Origin: Synechocystis sp. PCC 7338
Lineage (GTDB): Bacteria > Cyanobacteriota > Cyanobacteriia > Cyanobacteriales > Microcystaceae
Reading direction: 5' to 3'
Length of the DNA: 64,000 bases
Assembly (NCBI RefSeq): GCF_018282115.1
Contig: NZ_CP054306.1
Coordinates: 620,001 to 684,000, forward strand
Below, one piece after another: positions 1 to 13,853 of the stretch. The notes beneath the pieces are model-generated. The model was not told the DNA's origin, made no database searches, and worked only from the letters and a program-made list of their open reading frames with translations. Each line of letters starts with the position of its first letter. The first letter of the stretch is position 1. The translations under genes and the position numbers were made by a program.

Positions 1-1557
1 ATCAATAGCGGCTAATAAAGATCCATACTCCTTCACTGTTTTCAAGTAATCACTGAGATTTGAGTAATATCGAGAAATTACTTCAGCTTCAGGCTTAGAA
101 GCATAATGATCTTTATGATATTTTATAATTTTGCTTGTCATATCTTTTAGATAATCGCTGATTTTATTAACAGTTGCTTTATCTAAGTCTGTCAAATAAG
201 CTAAATTGGAATATTTTTTTCTAACAGGACGTTCAACTAGTACTAGATTCGGTTTTGAATTAGATATAATCATCCTTAGTTTATCCAAAACATTTTTTTC
301 TAGTCCATAACTCCATTGATATTTTCTACTACTGTGACGATATCTATCCGTCATTTTTTTTAATCTTTGAACACGATCAATTATTGATTGAATATCATCT
401 CTTGACTTGATTTTTCGTAAAAAGTTCTCAATGTCATTGTAATATCTTGACAACACTTCAGCTTCCTCATAGGAAGCATTATGATCTGAATGATAACGTA
501 AAATTTTATCGATCATGAGTTTAAAGTAATTTGCCACACTGTCGATCAGAGCCTGGTCTAGTTCCGACAAAAATCTTGATTGCTGACATTTAAATATAAA
601 TTTTTCTGAATCAAAATAAGTGTTATTTTGATTTCTTATAAATTGGCTATTGACATTTGGTTGTATTTTTGAGTCTTTTTGATAAAGATATAAGTGCTGA
701 ATAATATCATTAACTCCTTTGTATCTTTCTTTTATTTTAGTGCAAATCATCTTGTCTAGAATCTTGCCTAGTTTTTCATCAACAAGATTATCAACCAGGT
801 AGTCCCTCCACACCCATTCATATTCATAACTGTTGAATAAATTGAGGGGCGAAATACTTGTCAGCAAATAAATACAAGTGACTCCAAGACTGTATAGATC
901 GCTGGCTGTAACTGGTTTACCAACCAACTGTTCCGGCGCAACATATTCCACAGAACCAATTTGAGTACCTGTAACTCCTTGATTTTTTTCAGTAATTTTT
1001 TTAGCGGCACCAAAATCCACTATTACTAATTTCTGATCCTTTGTTCGACGAATAATATTGGCAGGTTTAATGTCACGGTGTATAACTGGTACCTGGTGGA
1101 TAAAATTAAGTACTGGTAGTAAGTCTAGTAATAACTGCTCAATCTTATGCTGGTCAAACGGTCCAAACTGTTCTAACTCTTCCTCCAGATTTTGACCCTC
1201 AACATACTCTTGAACCAAATACTGCTGTCCATCAATAGTGAAATAAGCTAACAACGATGGAATTTGGTCATGGTGTCCCAACTCATCTAGCCGTTTCGCT
1301 TCTTCGGCAAATAACTGCTCTGCTTTGGCTAATCCTTCCGTACCTGACCCCTGGGGGCAAAATTGCTTAATTACACAGTAGGGTTTAGATGGTTTATCGT
1401 GGTCGATCGCCAAAAACGTTTTGCCAAAGCCACCCTGGCCGATCAGCTTAACCGCCTGATAACGTTCCTTAAGCCACAAAGGTTTGCCACAACGCTGACA
1501 AAATCTGTAATGGTCTGGATTGACCGCTAAGCATTGTGGATTCAGGCACTGGGTCAT
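1..1557 (-). CDS. Serine/threonine protein kinase with N-terminal zinc ribbon (3' end outside window)
   Basis: Open from the ATG at 1557 to the window edge, 519 codons read with no stop, so the C-terminus is missing. Residues 1-23 carry a four-cysteine zinc-ribbon pattern (Cys4, Cys9, Cys20, Cys23). The Hanks-type kinase domain follows: glycine loop near 40-45 (GQGGFG), catalytic Lys64, HRD at 160-162, DFG at 181-183 and APE at 207-209, so it should be active. After the kinase domain a 55-residue module occurs twice (about 330-384 and 455-509), sharing DH-AS-EAEV-SRYY. The cysteine-motif layout recalls SpkB-type cyanobacterial kinases, but I do not claim orthology. It is divergent from the permease at 1731. 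The role is presumably signalling; the substrate is unknown. Confidence 0.9.
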   Translation of the reverse strand, partial: MTQCLNPQCLAVNPDHYRFCQRCGKPLWLKERYQAVKLIGQGGFGKTFLAIDHDKPSKPYCVIKQFCPQGSGTEGLAKAEQLFAEEAKRLDELGHHDQIPSLLAYFTIDGQQYLVQEYVEGQNLEEELEQFGPFDQHKIEQLLLDLLPVLNFIHQVPVIHRDIKPANIIRRTKDQKLVIVDFGAAKKITEKNQGVTGTQIGSVEYVAPEQLVGKPVTASDLYSLGVTCIYLLTSISPLNLFNSYEYEWVWRDYLVDNLVDEKLGKILDKMICTKIKERYKGVNDIIQHLYLYQKDSKIQPNVNSQFIRNQNNTYFDSEKFIFKCQQSRFLSELDQALIDSVANYFKLMIDKILRYHSDHNASYEEAEVLSRYYNDIENFLRKIKSRDDIQSIIDRVQRLKKMTDRYRHSSRKYQWSYGLEKNVLDKLRMIISNSKPNLVLVERPVRKKYSNLAYLTDLDKATVNKISDYLKDMTSKIIKYHKDHYASKPEAEVISRYYSNLSDYLKTVKEYGSLLAAID

Positions 1558-1730
1558 AATAGATCGACAACACTACTGTTCATTTTTAATGATAGTTGCC
1601 CAAGTTGAATTTGCCCTACATCAATTGAGTGTTTTTTCAATCATCGGCATCGAGAAAAGCCTTAAGGTATATTGACTAGATGTAATCTCCCCTATGGTAA
1701 CTATCCCAGCAGTTCCTAATTCAGTAATCC

Positions 1731-2744
1731 ATGCGTAATCCCCTCCGTTGGCTCCAAAATGACGACTTAGCCTATGTTGTCCAGCGGTTAATAGAAGGAC
1801 TGATTACCTTACTACTGGCATCCCTATTAAGCTTTGCCATTATCCAGTTGGCCCCCGGCAGTTACCTCGATACCCTCCAGCAAAATCCAAAAATTTCCCC
1901 GGAAACCATCCAACAACTCAAGGTTCAGTTTGGCTTGGATCAACCCTGGTATGTGCAATATTGGCGCTGGCTGACCCAAGTGCTTACCCGTTTCAATTTT
2001 GGTGAAAGCTTTGTCTATAACCGTTCCGTTGCTTCTCTACTGATAGAACGGATTCCCGCCACCTTGCTACTGGCAATAACTTCTATCATTCTCACCTGGG
2101 CGATCGCCATTCCTTTGGGTATTGTGGGTGCTGTTCAGCAAAATACGTTGTTAGATCGAGGTTTGCGGGTAATCAGCTATATCGGCCAAGGATTTCCTAG
2201 CTTTATCACTGCCCTACTCCTATTATTTCTTGCCCAATCCGTATCGCCCCTGTTGCCAGTGGGAGACATGACCAGCATTGATTTTGCCGAATTTTCTTGG
2301 CCCCATAAGGTCTGGGATGTGGCTTGGCACATGATTTTACCTACTCTCGCTCTGAGTATCACCAGTTTTGCAGGATTACAAAGGTTGATGCGAGGCCAAC
2401 TGCTGGACGTGTTACGCCAGGACTATATTCAAACTGCCAGGGCCAAAGGTTTGCCGGAAAATCGGGTCATTTACGTCCACGCCCTTCGTAATGCCATCAA
2501 TCCCCTGATCACCATTCTGGGTTTTGAATTTGCCAGTTTGCTCAGTGGTGCTTTCATCGCGGAATTTTTCTTCAATTGGCCAGGCCTAGGTCGATTAATT
2601 CTCCAGGCGGTCACCGCCCAGGATCTTTATCTAGTAATGGGCAGTTTAATGATGGGGGCAACTCTTCTTATTCTTGGTAATCTTCTGGCCGATCTATTGC
2701 TGAAGTTCACCGATCCCCGCATTCAGTTGGCAGACCTAAAATAG
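1731..2744 (+). CDS. ABC transporter permease, peptide/nickel (DppB/OppB) family
   Basis: Inner-membrane permease of 337 residues for a binding-protein-dependent importer of peptides or similar solutes. It shows the family's N-terminal first membrane segment (about 17-42), a large periplasmic loop rich in charged residues, and five further hydrophobic segments. The EAA loop that contacts the ATPase is visible near 225-255 (ARAKGLPENRVIYVHALRNA). Length is normal for DppB. No partner DppC, ATPase or binding protein is adjacent, so the transporter is assembled from dispersed genes, as is common in this group. The substrate cannot be told from sequence. Confidence 0.9.
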   Translation: MRNPLRWLQNDDLAYVVQRLIEGLITLLLASLLSFAIIQLAPGSYLDTLQQNPKISPETIQQLKVQFGLDQPWYVQYWRWLTQVLTRFNFGESFVYNRSVASLLIERIPATLLLAITSIILTWAIAIPLGIVGAVQQNTLLDRGLRVISYIGQGFPSFITALLLLFLAQSVSPLLPVGDMTSIDFAEFSWPHKVWDVAWHMILPTLALSITSFAGLQRLMRGQLLDVLRQDYIQTARAKGLPENRVIYVHALRNAINPLITILGFEFASLLSGAFIAEFFFNWPGLGRLILQAVTAQDLYLVMGSLMMGATLLILGNLLADLLLKFTDPRIQLADLK

Positions 2745-2781
2745 AATTCACACCCATTTTGTGAATGGTTGACTGGCGATA

Positions 2782-3372
2782 TTACCAAGTTCCACCTCGA
2801 TAAAACTGAAAGCGGGCCACTCCCAAATCCATCGCTTGGGAATTTTCCCCCGGTGGTAAAGCAAAAACTCGAAATTGGTAAACTCCCGGCACATCAGGAT
2901 TCTTCCAGGGCTTCAGACCAATGGTGACAATTTCTCCAGGGGGGATGGCTTGGGTAAACGTTACAGTGATTTTTCCCGTACTTCTGTCCCAGTCCACCGA
3001 CTCAAGAGCCACCTGCGTCCCCCGATGGTGGCGATCGCCTAAGAAGGCAAAGCTTTGATCAGGGTAAAAATTAATCGGATCTGGGTTAGGTTGCTGTTGA
3101 AAAACAACCCTGTCGAGGGGTTCTCCGGCCTGCTCCGGCAGGGAAATGGTGAAATAATACTTCGCCGCCGGAATGGAAACCGCATTAAAAGTAGTGGCGC
3201 TATCCATCAACTGCGGAGGACTACTGAAAAACAGTACTCCCCCTGGCAATTCCCCCGCTCCCGCAACGCCCATCTGCGGTCCGCAACTCCCATAGGACTG
3301 AGTCAAAACCAGCCCAAGGGCGATCGCCAGGCCGAAGCCCTTTCTTAATCTGGTCGAAAGTACTTGTGTCAT
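2782..3372 (-). CDS. DUF2808 family exported protein
   Basis: 196 residues. The N-terminus has basic residues followed by a hydrophobic stretch (about 12-26), which looks like a signal peptide. The rest matches my recollection of the cyanobacterial DUF2808 family: an all-beta protein with a conserved segment around ISLPEQAGEPL, an FLGD box and a C-terminal PGVYQFRVFALPPG region. Function is unknown; a cell-surface or periplasmic location is likely. It is convergent with the upstream permease gene and tandem with the dehydrogenase-like gene at 3460, with 87 bp between them. Confidence 0.8.
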   Translation of the reverse strand: MTQVLSTRLRKGFGLAIALGLVLTQSYGSCGPQMGVAGAGELPGGVLFFSSPPQLMDSATTFNAVSIPAAKYYFTISLPEQAGEPLDRVVFQQQPNPDPINFYPDQSFAFLGDRHHRGTQVALESVDWDRSTGKITVTFTQAIPPGEIVTIGLKPWKNPDVPGVYQFRVFALPPGENSQAMDLGVARFQFYRGGTW

Positions 3373-3459
3373 AAAGTTTTGGATCGGTTGAAGGAATTAG
3401 GGCTAAGGGATAAACGCACCTCACCAGCAAAAACGGGCCAGGGAGAAAGATAAGGGCAT

Positions 3460-4455
3460 CTACCGCACAAACTTGGGCATCACATCAGCCGCCGTGAATA
3501 AACCCATTGAACCTTGACGGTGTAGGCCATAGCCCGCTTTTAAATAACCAAAAGCTGGGCCGCAAACATTGGCCGCCATGCTAGTTTCATCCCCCAGAGT
3601 AAAGGTATGGGTAGAAATTTTGCCCTCAAAAGTTCTGCCTGTAATTTTCACATGGGTACTCAATGGCTTCTTCGGATTACGGGTATCTACCACGCCTCCC
3701 ACCGTCACTTGGTCTCGGTGACAGATGCCCGCCAATTCCAACATGATGTCGTCAGCATGTTCCATATCCTCCAACGCCAAAATGCCATCGGTTTGATCCA
3801 ACAGAGCCGCCACTTCTTCATCAGTCATAGCCTGGGCCTTATCAACATTGTACCCAGGCATATGGGCAATATCCTCTCGAATGGTCGCCCGATAAGCCTC
3901 CCAATTAGCAATACCCACCCCAAACGTGATTTTTACCTGGTGAATTTCCTGGAAACTTTGGGCTGCCACCGCCGCCGCCGCCGTTAGTAAACCTGGGGTC
4001 GCTCCACAACCCGTCATATAAGTTATGCCTGCCTGGGCCAAATCATCCCGTAACCCTAATAACTGCTCCACTGCACTGGTGCGTTTTAGCGCATCTACCA
4101 ATACTCCCTGCCAGCCAGAGATAATAAATTGCCTAGTCACATCTGCCATAAAAGTATTGGGCAAATTAGGCAACGCCAAGAAGTAACCATCCACCTCCCC
4201 CTCACCGATTAAGTCTTCAATACTCTGCTCACTCATTTGTCCCTTGTCGGTCTTACCCACGGAACCCTGCTGAGTATAGGCCTGCACCGCATTATCCACA
4301 TCAATGCCACCAGCATTATATAGATACCCATGGCGATCGGCGATCGCCACCAACACCATTTCTCTTTTAGGGGCTAAAAGCCTAGCCGCCGCTTGCCCTA
4401 AACCTCCAAAACCAAGAATGCCAACCCTTAAAGGCGCAGAAGAAGAACTCCCCAT
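3460..4455 (-). CDS. NAD(P)-binding Rossmann-fold protein, saccharopine-dehydrogenase-like
   Basis: 331 residues. A dinucleotide-binding glycine motif is clear near 12-20 ([12 protein letters not shown]), followed by beta-alpha repeats and a C-terminal domain. A segment near 145-160 ([16 protein letters not shown]) resembles the substrate-side loop of saccharopine dehydrogenase-like and homoserine-dehydrogenase-like folds. The substrate and reaction are not evident. The ATG at 4455 follows an upstream region facing the rRNA operon. It could equally be a Gfo/Idh-type oxidoreductase; the family name is given with moderate certainty, the cofactor-binding fold with high certainty. Confidence 0.75.
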   Translation of the reverse strand: MGSSSSAPLRVGILGFGGLGQAAARLLAPKREMVLVAIADRHGYLYNAGGIDVDNAVQAYTQQGSVGKTDKGQMSEQSIEDLIGEGEVDGYFLALPNLPNTFMADVTRQFIISGWQGVLVDALKRTSAVEQLLGLRDDLAQAGITYMTGCGATPGLLTAAAAVAAQSFQEIHQVKITFGVGIANWEAYRATIREDIAHMPGYNVDKAQAMTDEEVAALLDQTDGILALEDMEHADDIMLELAGICHRDQVTVGGVVDTRNPKKPLSTHVKITGRTFEGKISTHTFTLGDETSMAANVCGPAFGYLKAGYGLHRQGSMGLFTAADVMPKFVR

Positions 4456-4650
4456 TTATCCAACTCGCAATAATAACAACGCCCCCATTATCTGATGGAG
4501 AAGGTCATGGGAGAAAGAGAGTATGTTGCCTGAATCGGGTAAAAAGTGCCCTGGGAGGAAAAAAGCCACCACTGGAGAAGTTTTCTTGTAGTTGAAAGGC
4601 TTGTGGAGAGGGAGTTGTGAGGAGTTGGGAAAAAAGATTTGGAAAAAGTG

Positions 4651-4679
4651 TTGACTTTTCTTGTGGAGGTGAGTATATT
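4651..4679 (+). promoter_or_regulatory. Probable rRNA operon promoter
   Basis: TTGACT at 4651-4656, a 17-base spacer, and TATATT at 4674-4679 form a near-consensus sigma-70 type promoter about 200 bases upstream of the 16S gene. Position and strength fit a ribosomal RNA promoter. The start site has not been mapped. Confidence 0.75.
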
Positions 4680-4752
4680 GATAAATGCGCGGTTGAGAGC
4701 GAAAGCGACTCGAAAGCGCCCCGAACCTAGACAAAGAAATAGTTTGAGAGAC

Positions 4753-4800
4753 AGAAACCAGACCCTTGTTAATTCAATTAACAAACCAAAGTCTGTTTCT
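4753..4800 (+). promoter_or_regulatory. Structured rRNA leader: nested hairpin
   Basis: The rRNA leader contains a perfect 9+1+9 palindrome at 4766-4784 (TTGTTAATT-C-AATTAACAA). It is embraced by a second stem: AGAAACCAGAC at 4753-4763 pairs with GTCTGTTTCT at 4791-4800 with one bulged C. A further 6-bp stem follows (ACTTGA 4801-4806 with TCAAGT 4820-4825). It lies between promoter and mature 16S, so a role in antitermination, RNase III processing or assembly is plausible but inferred. Confidence 0.6.
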
Positions 4801-4880
4801 ACTTGACAAAGAGTGTAACTCAAGTCGGGTGAAATAGCAATAGAAAAGAGCCGAAACTTATAAATTGGTTATTTTTAACA

Positions 4881-9714
<4,834 letters not shown>

Positions 9715-9785
9715 TTTTTCTTCTTTCTCTTTCTTTTTTCTTGTGCAGTCTTCTGGGTCTCTTCTCAGCTAAACCCAACAATCTT

Positions 9786-9904
9786 TCTTGGTGTCTTTAG
9801 CGTCATGGAACCACTCCGATCCCATCCCGCACTCGGCTGTGAAATGTGATAGCGGCGACGATACTCTGGGGGTTGCCCCACGGCACAATAGTCCGATGCC
9901 AAGT
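9786..9904 (+). rRNA. rrf: 5S ribosomal RNA
   Basis: About 119 bases. The terminal CTTGG near 9787 pairs with CCAAG near 9899-9903. Internal segments GAACCACTCCGATCCCATCCCGAACTC-like and GCGACGATACT are typical of 5S. It follows the 23S gene by about 70 bases and completes the operon. Confidence 0.92.
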
Positions 9905-9921
9905 TCCTCTTTCTTTGATTT

Positions 9922-9950
9922 AAGGCTCTCCATTTTACTTGGGGGGCCTT
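9922..9950 (+). terminator. Candidate rRNA operon terminator
   Basis: AAGGCTCTCC (9922-9931) pairs with GGGGGGCCTT (9941-9950) over ten positions including two G-U pairs, with a 9-base loop. It lies 18 bases past the 5S gene. The following T content is modest (TGGTCATCTT), so intrinsic termination is likely but not certain. Confidence 0.6.
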
Positions 9951-10154
9951 TGGTCATCTTAAACTTAGATTTAAGATTCTATTTTTAGTTTTTTAGTGAT
10001 GATGGCAATTAGTTCTCTGGCGTGAACCGAGGAAAATTGTCAACGAGGGGAATGATAGAATTGCTAGAAGTCTAATTTGGCTTTGTAGAAATTCTCAGCT
10101 AGTTATTCCCCTAGCCCCCTTTTGTTGTTAACCCAGGAGGTTTAAAACTCTCAG

Positions 10155-10337
10155 ATGACTCAAGTTGTTGTAGGTCAAAACGAACCCATTGAATCCGCGC
10201 TACGCCGCTTTAAGCGCCAAGTTGCTAAAGCTGGCATCTATACAGATTTCAAAAAGCATCAATTTTTTGAAACGCCGCAGGAAAAACATAAACGCAAGGA
10301 AGCAACCCGCAGAAGACAGCGTTCCCGCCGTCGTTAG
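10155..10337 (+). CDS. rpsU: 30S ribosomal protein S21
   Basis: A 60-residue basic protein of the small ribosomal subunit. The family core [17 protein letters not shown] is followed by a highly basic tail ([14 protein letters not shown]). A perfect AGGAGG lies at 10135-10140, 14 bases before the ATG, an unusually long spacing. It is monocistronic, after the rRNA operon, and ends before a hairpin terminator at 10388. Confidence 0.97.
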   Translation: MTQVVVGQNEPIESALRRFKRQVAKAGIYTDFKKHQFFETPQEKHKRKEATRRRQRSRRR

Positions 10338-10387
10338 TTAGTTGTCGATACTGAGATTAGAAATATACTTTCATCTTCTAGTAACTT

Positions 10388-10430
10388 CTTCGGTTTTTCA
10401 TATAACCGAGGGAGTTTTTATTTTTCTTCT
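10388..10430 (+). terminator. Intrinsic terminator between rpsU and the ABC ATPase gene
   Basis: CTTCGGTT (10388-10395) pairs with AACCGAGG (10404-10411), 8 bp with one G-U pair, loop TTTCATAT, followed by GAGTTTTTATTTTTC. The stem and T-run fit rpsU termination. The convergent gene at 10437 could use the other face. Confidence 0.7.
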
Positions 10431-10436
10431 TCTATT

Positions 10437-11069
10437 TCAGGAAACTTGGGGAGTTAAGCGTCCTTTCTCTAAACGCCAACATTGATCGGCGATCGCTGTT
10501 AGTTCGCCTGGATCGTGGGTCACAACCAGGAGTCCCCAATGACCCTTTAATTTAGTCAGTAGACTGACCAATTGTTGACGCATCGACCAATCTAAGCCAG
10601 CGGTTGGTTCGTCGAGGAGAAGAATATTAGGTTGACGAATTAATTGCACTGCTAAGGACAGTCGTCTTTGCTGACCGCCACTAAGGGCCTGGGGCGACAA
10701 ATTCCAAGGGCAGTGACCTAGGCCAACCTCTTGGAGAGTTTCTGCAATACGGCTGCGGGCAACTTCCGGATGCCCCAAGCGCAATTCCTCTAGCAATGTG
10801 CCACCGCAGAAATGACGTTCCGGAAACTGAAACACTAAACCACATAGCTGCTGGAGGTGCAGAGGAGTTAACTCCTGGGTTTGCCAACGGATATGGCCGC
10901 CGGTCGGTTCCGCTAGACCAGAAAGAATTTCTAACAGAGTAGTTTTACCAGAGCCACTAGGGCCAATTATCAAACCGAGTTGTTGGGGAGCTAATTCTAA
11001 ATTGATATCTTTTAGAATGGGATGCAAGGCGGCGGGCGGATGGTAGCAAACGTCGTTTAAACACAGCAT
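10437..11069 (-). CDS. ABC transporter ATP-binding protein
   Basis: 210 residues from the ATG at 11069; a TTG 21 bases upstream would add seven residues. It has a Walker A (GPSGSGKTT, about 36-44), a Q-loop, a signature LSGGQQRRLSLA (about 128-139) and a Walker B LLLDEPTAGLD, then a switch His in VVTHD. All catalytic elements are intact. The CbiO/EcfA-like pattern suggests an energy-coupling ATPase, as in the plastid ABCI group. No membrane partner is adjacent, so the transported substrate is unknown. Confidence 0.85.
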   Translation of the reverse strand: MLCLNDVCYHPPAALHPILKDINLELAPQQLGLIIGPSGSGKTTLLEILSGLAEPTGGHIRWQTQELTPLHLQQLCGLVFQFPERHFCGGTLLEELRLGHPEVARSRIAETLQEVGLGHCPWNLSPQALSGGQQRRLSLAVQLIRQPNILLLDEPTAGLDWSMRQQLVSLLTKLKGHWGLLVVTHDPGELTAIADQCWRLEKGRLTPQVS

Positions 11070-11240
11070 ATGGATAAAATTGAAACGCAATGTCCCTGGC
11101 AGATCATAGTTTGCCCTGCCAGTTCCGCCAAAAGCTAGATATTATGGCAATCACAATTTCCTAGAATTTTAGCTTGATTGGCCTAATTTTCTTGGCTTCG
11201 CCATTGCTCCTTCCTGTTCTCTTTGTAGATACACTCGACT

Positions 11241-12185
11241 ATGTTGGCTTCCCTCACCCGTTTTACTCCGATGAATTTGATTCGTAATCGTTGGGCTCAA
11301 GTCTTTACCCAATCGCTATTAGGGGTCCTGATAGTTGGTGGTACTGCTTGGGCCGGGGATCCCTTTCGCCCCAGCAATCCCCATAACATTGGCAACCAAA
11401 CAGAAGCTGCCTTTGAAGCAATTTTTCGCGATGGGAATTATCGAGGGGCAGAAGAAATTTTAGCTGTAGCTCTTCAATCCGAACCCAATGAACCACTGGT
11501 TTATGCCATGCAGGCTTCCTTTGCCTACGACGCCAATGATATGGAGGGAATGAGGAAATATGCCCAGCAAACCCTAGAGTCGGCCCAGCGCTTGGCCCCC
11601 AGCGATCCTTTACGGGGTAACTTATACATTGCTGTGGGTCATTTTCTAGAGGGTAGTTATCTGCTTAAAAAGGGTAGTTACTTACAAGCCGTAGGCAAAA
11701 CAGGTACGGTATTCGAGCATCTAGACAAAGCCTCCGCCATTAATCCCAACGATCCAGAACTTAATCTTTTGCGGGGTTACTTGGATCTATTTTTATCCCG
11801 TTATACCCCCTTCAGCCAATCGGAACAGGTGATTAGCCGCTTTGAGCAGTATGCGGCACCTGATTATCTCCGTTACCGCGCCCTAGCCACCACCTATCGA
11901 GATTTGGAAAAGTACGACCTTGCCATGGCTAATATTGACCGGGCTTTGACCATAACTCCAGATAACCCTGAATTGCAATACTTAAAAGGGCAGTTTTTAC
12001 GTAATGAGGGCCGCCGCAGTATGGATTTAGGCAAACTTCAACAGGCCCAGCAATACTACGCACTGGCCTTAGAAAAGCAGGATCAACTATCCCGGGCATT
12101 GGTGGTTCAACTTAACCATGAAAATAATGCAGTGGTAGATGAAATTCAAAAATTAGCCCAAAATCCTAGTCTTAAGGAGTTCTAA
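11241..12185 (+). CDS. Exported tetratricopeptide-repeat protein
   Basis: 314 residues. An N-terminal signal peptide runs over about residues 11-38, with a plausible cleavage after AWA (LIVGGTAWA-GD). The mature protein is alpha-helical, with TPR-like units around 50-110, 150-180, 205-250 and 255-285 (for example PDNPELQYLKGQFLRNEG). TPR arrays bind partner proteins, so a periplasmic or lumenal assembly role is possible; the specific function is unknown. The upstream ATG at 11241 is used; the Met at residue 11 is an alternative. Confidence 0.8.
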   Translation: MLASLTRFTPMNLIRNRWAQVFTQSLLGVLIVGGTAWAGDPFRPSNPHNIGNQTEAAFEAIFRDGNYRGAEEILAVALQSEPNEPLVYAMQASFAYDANDMEGMRKYAQQTLESAQRLAPSDPLRGNLYIAVGHFLEGSYLLKKGSYLQAVGKTGTVFEHLDKASAINPNDPELNLLRGYLDLFLSRYTPFSQSEQVISRFEQYAAPDYLRYRALATTYRDLEKYDLAMANIDRALTITPDNPELQYLKGQFLRNEGRRSMDLGKLQQAQQYYALALEKQDQLSRALVVQLNHENNAVVDEIQKLAQNPSLKEF

Positions 12186-12221
12186 AAGAGGAGAGGCGAT
12201 TGTGTAGTGTAATTCCTTTTT

Positions 12222-12556
12222 TCCAATAGGCTGACTAGTTTTACCACCACTAGGAGCTGTTGGACAAACTTGTCCCCTTTCTTTTTTTAATTTAAGCAAA
12301 TCCTAAACGGTTGTTTTGCTCACTTGAAACTGCTCTGCTACTTTTCTAATTGAGGTTTGACCACCTTCAGATCTGATTTCTAAAGAAAATCTTAAGAGTG
12401 CTCAAACCTTTATCTAGTAAGTGTTTGGAGTATTTGTAGCTCTTGCCATAACAAACACTGAAAGCCTTATCATTGCATGATCTCAGTATACTTATGAAAT
12501 CAGCTCTCATGGATCTTGACTATTCTCTCCCTGATATCCATTGATAGAGCATGCAT
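12222..12556 (-). pseudogene. Remnant of IS630-type transposase (N-terminal part)
   Basis: Read on the minus strand, the region encodes a helix-turn-helix segment typical of IS630-family transposases: GGQTSIRKVAEQFQVSKTTV at 12365-12306. An amber stop follows, then DLLKLKKERGQVCPTAPSGGK. Upstream, from an ATG at 12556, comes MDIRERIVKIHES, another transposase-N-terminus-like piece, then stops. Several in-frame stops interrupt every frame and nothing of the DDE catalytic region remains. No terminal inverted repeats were recognised. It is a decayed insertion sequence, possibly two overlapping copies. Confidence 0.65.
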
Positions 12557-12773
12557 TTTATCTTTCGATAAAAATCTACTGCTGTTTGTCGCTCATTCTA
12601 CCACTTCTTCATGGAATCTACCGTAAGTTTTCGATTAGGTTTTCAGTATCTGTTCCTTGTGTCTAATGGTCAGGAACTTCATTAAACTTGTTTTAATTCT
12701 ATGTAAATTTAGCTCATTCTGCTAAATAGAGATACTATCACTTGCAAACCCATGCAAACACAAAACACTAGTT

Positions 12774-13753
12774 TTAAATTTTATTCCAGCCAAGATTGTT
12801 TATTTTCCCTGTCTGATAATAAATACTAACTTTGTCTATATATTCATTAAAATCTTGATTTTCACTAACAATTCGATTGACTGATTCCCAATCCACTTCA
12901 AGACGTGGCTTAGCGGGTAAAAATATTTCACTTTCAGATGGATTTTCAGGATCTAAAAGAATAACTCCAATACCATGAAGTGATGATAACATCCTTAATT
13001 CATATTCAACATTGCTATCTGAAATCTCAGCCGTTATTAAGTAACCTTCATTTGCCCATGTGGAATTGCTGACTGCCTGAAAAAATACTCCCTGACATTA
13101 CCCATATTGAGTTTCTTTTTAACTTCAAAAGACCATAAACGAACCCGCCTTCCTGCCCCATGTTTTACACATTCCCTAATTGATTCATGCCAGTCTGTAT
13201 CTTTAGTTTCCATCGCAACAATGTCAGGATGTAACCATTTATTTGCACCAGATCCCAAACTATTTTTTGATCGTTTTTCATTAATCCTCAAACAATACAA
13301 TCCAATAGTTGATCTTAAATAATTAATTAGCAATGGATATAAATCTTCTTCTGTTAACGTTTTGTTTTATAAGCTAACTTGAGAAATAAAAATATCACTA
13401 CTGTCTTTTTCTTCAATAGCTGTAGTTTTATTGAATTCATCTTTTTCAGTCTTGAGACGTTTTTCTGGGTCAAACCAAAATATTCTGGGTTTAGGTTTAT
13501 TACGCCAACAAATACGAATTTCTCTTTTGAGTAGCTCTCCTTTCGCAACATAAGCTCCAATCTCTGCCGCGACTTGTTTTATTAGCTCCGTATCATCAAT
13601 ATCATCAGTATATCTGGTATTTTGGCGTTTTTCTTCATAATCATCAGAATATCTTTTGATAATTTCTTGTGCAATTTGTTTTGCAGAAAACTGTTTATTT
13701 GGGTATTCTCTTAAGAACATTACAACTCGGTCAAGTTGACTTAATTTAGACAT
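12774..13753 (-). pseudogene. Broken HrgA-like (COG2958) winged-helix/nuclease-like gene
   Basis: Three open segments read as one gene of about 325 codons. Segment 1 (13753-13370) has an N-terminal winged-helix-like region (VVMFLREYPNKQFSAKQIAQ). It ends at an in-frame TAA (13367-13369), after which the same frame continues as NKTLTEEDLYPLL through 13040. Near 13081-13086 a run of six T (minus strand) needs one more T to continue as FFQAVSNSTWANEGYLI and on into the third segment, ending at 12774. The assembled protein resembles HrgA-type proteins with a HARE-HTH-like N-terminus and a restriction-endonuclease-like C-terminus; the family name is from memory. It adjoins the IS remnant, so this is a decayed accessory locus. 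Confidence 0.7.
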
Positions 13754-13853
13754 TATGAAACGCGCAAATAATAAAGTAAATTTGACTTTTTACTAGGTTA
13801 TTCCAAAATCTAGTGGAGGGAACTGTTATTAATTCCCCCTATCTCAGGTTAAT

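Noticed and set aside
2177-2362. Minus-strand frame inside the permease gene
   Set aside because: Antisense shadow of a well-supported gene with no motif.
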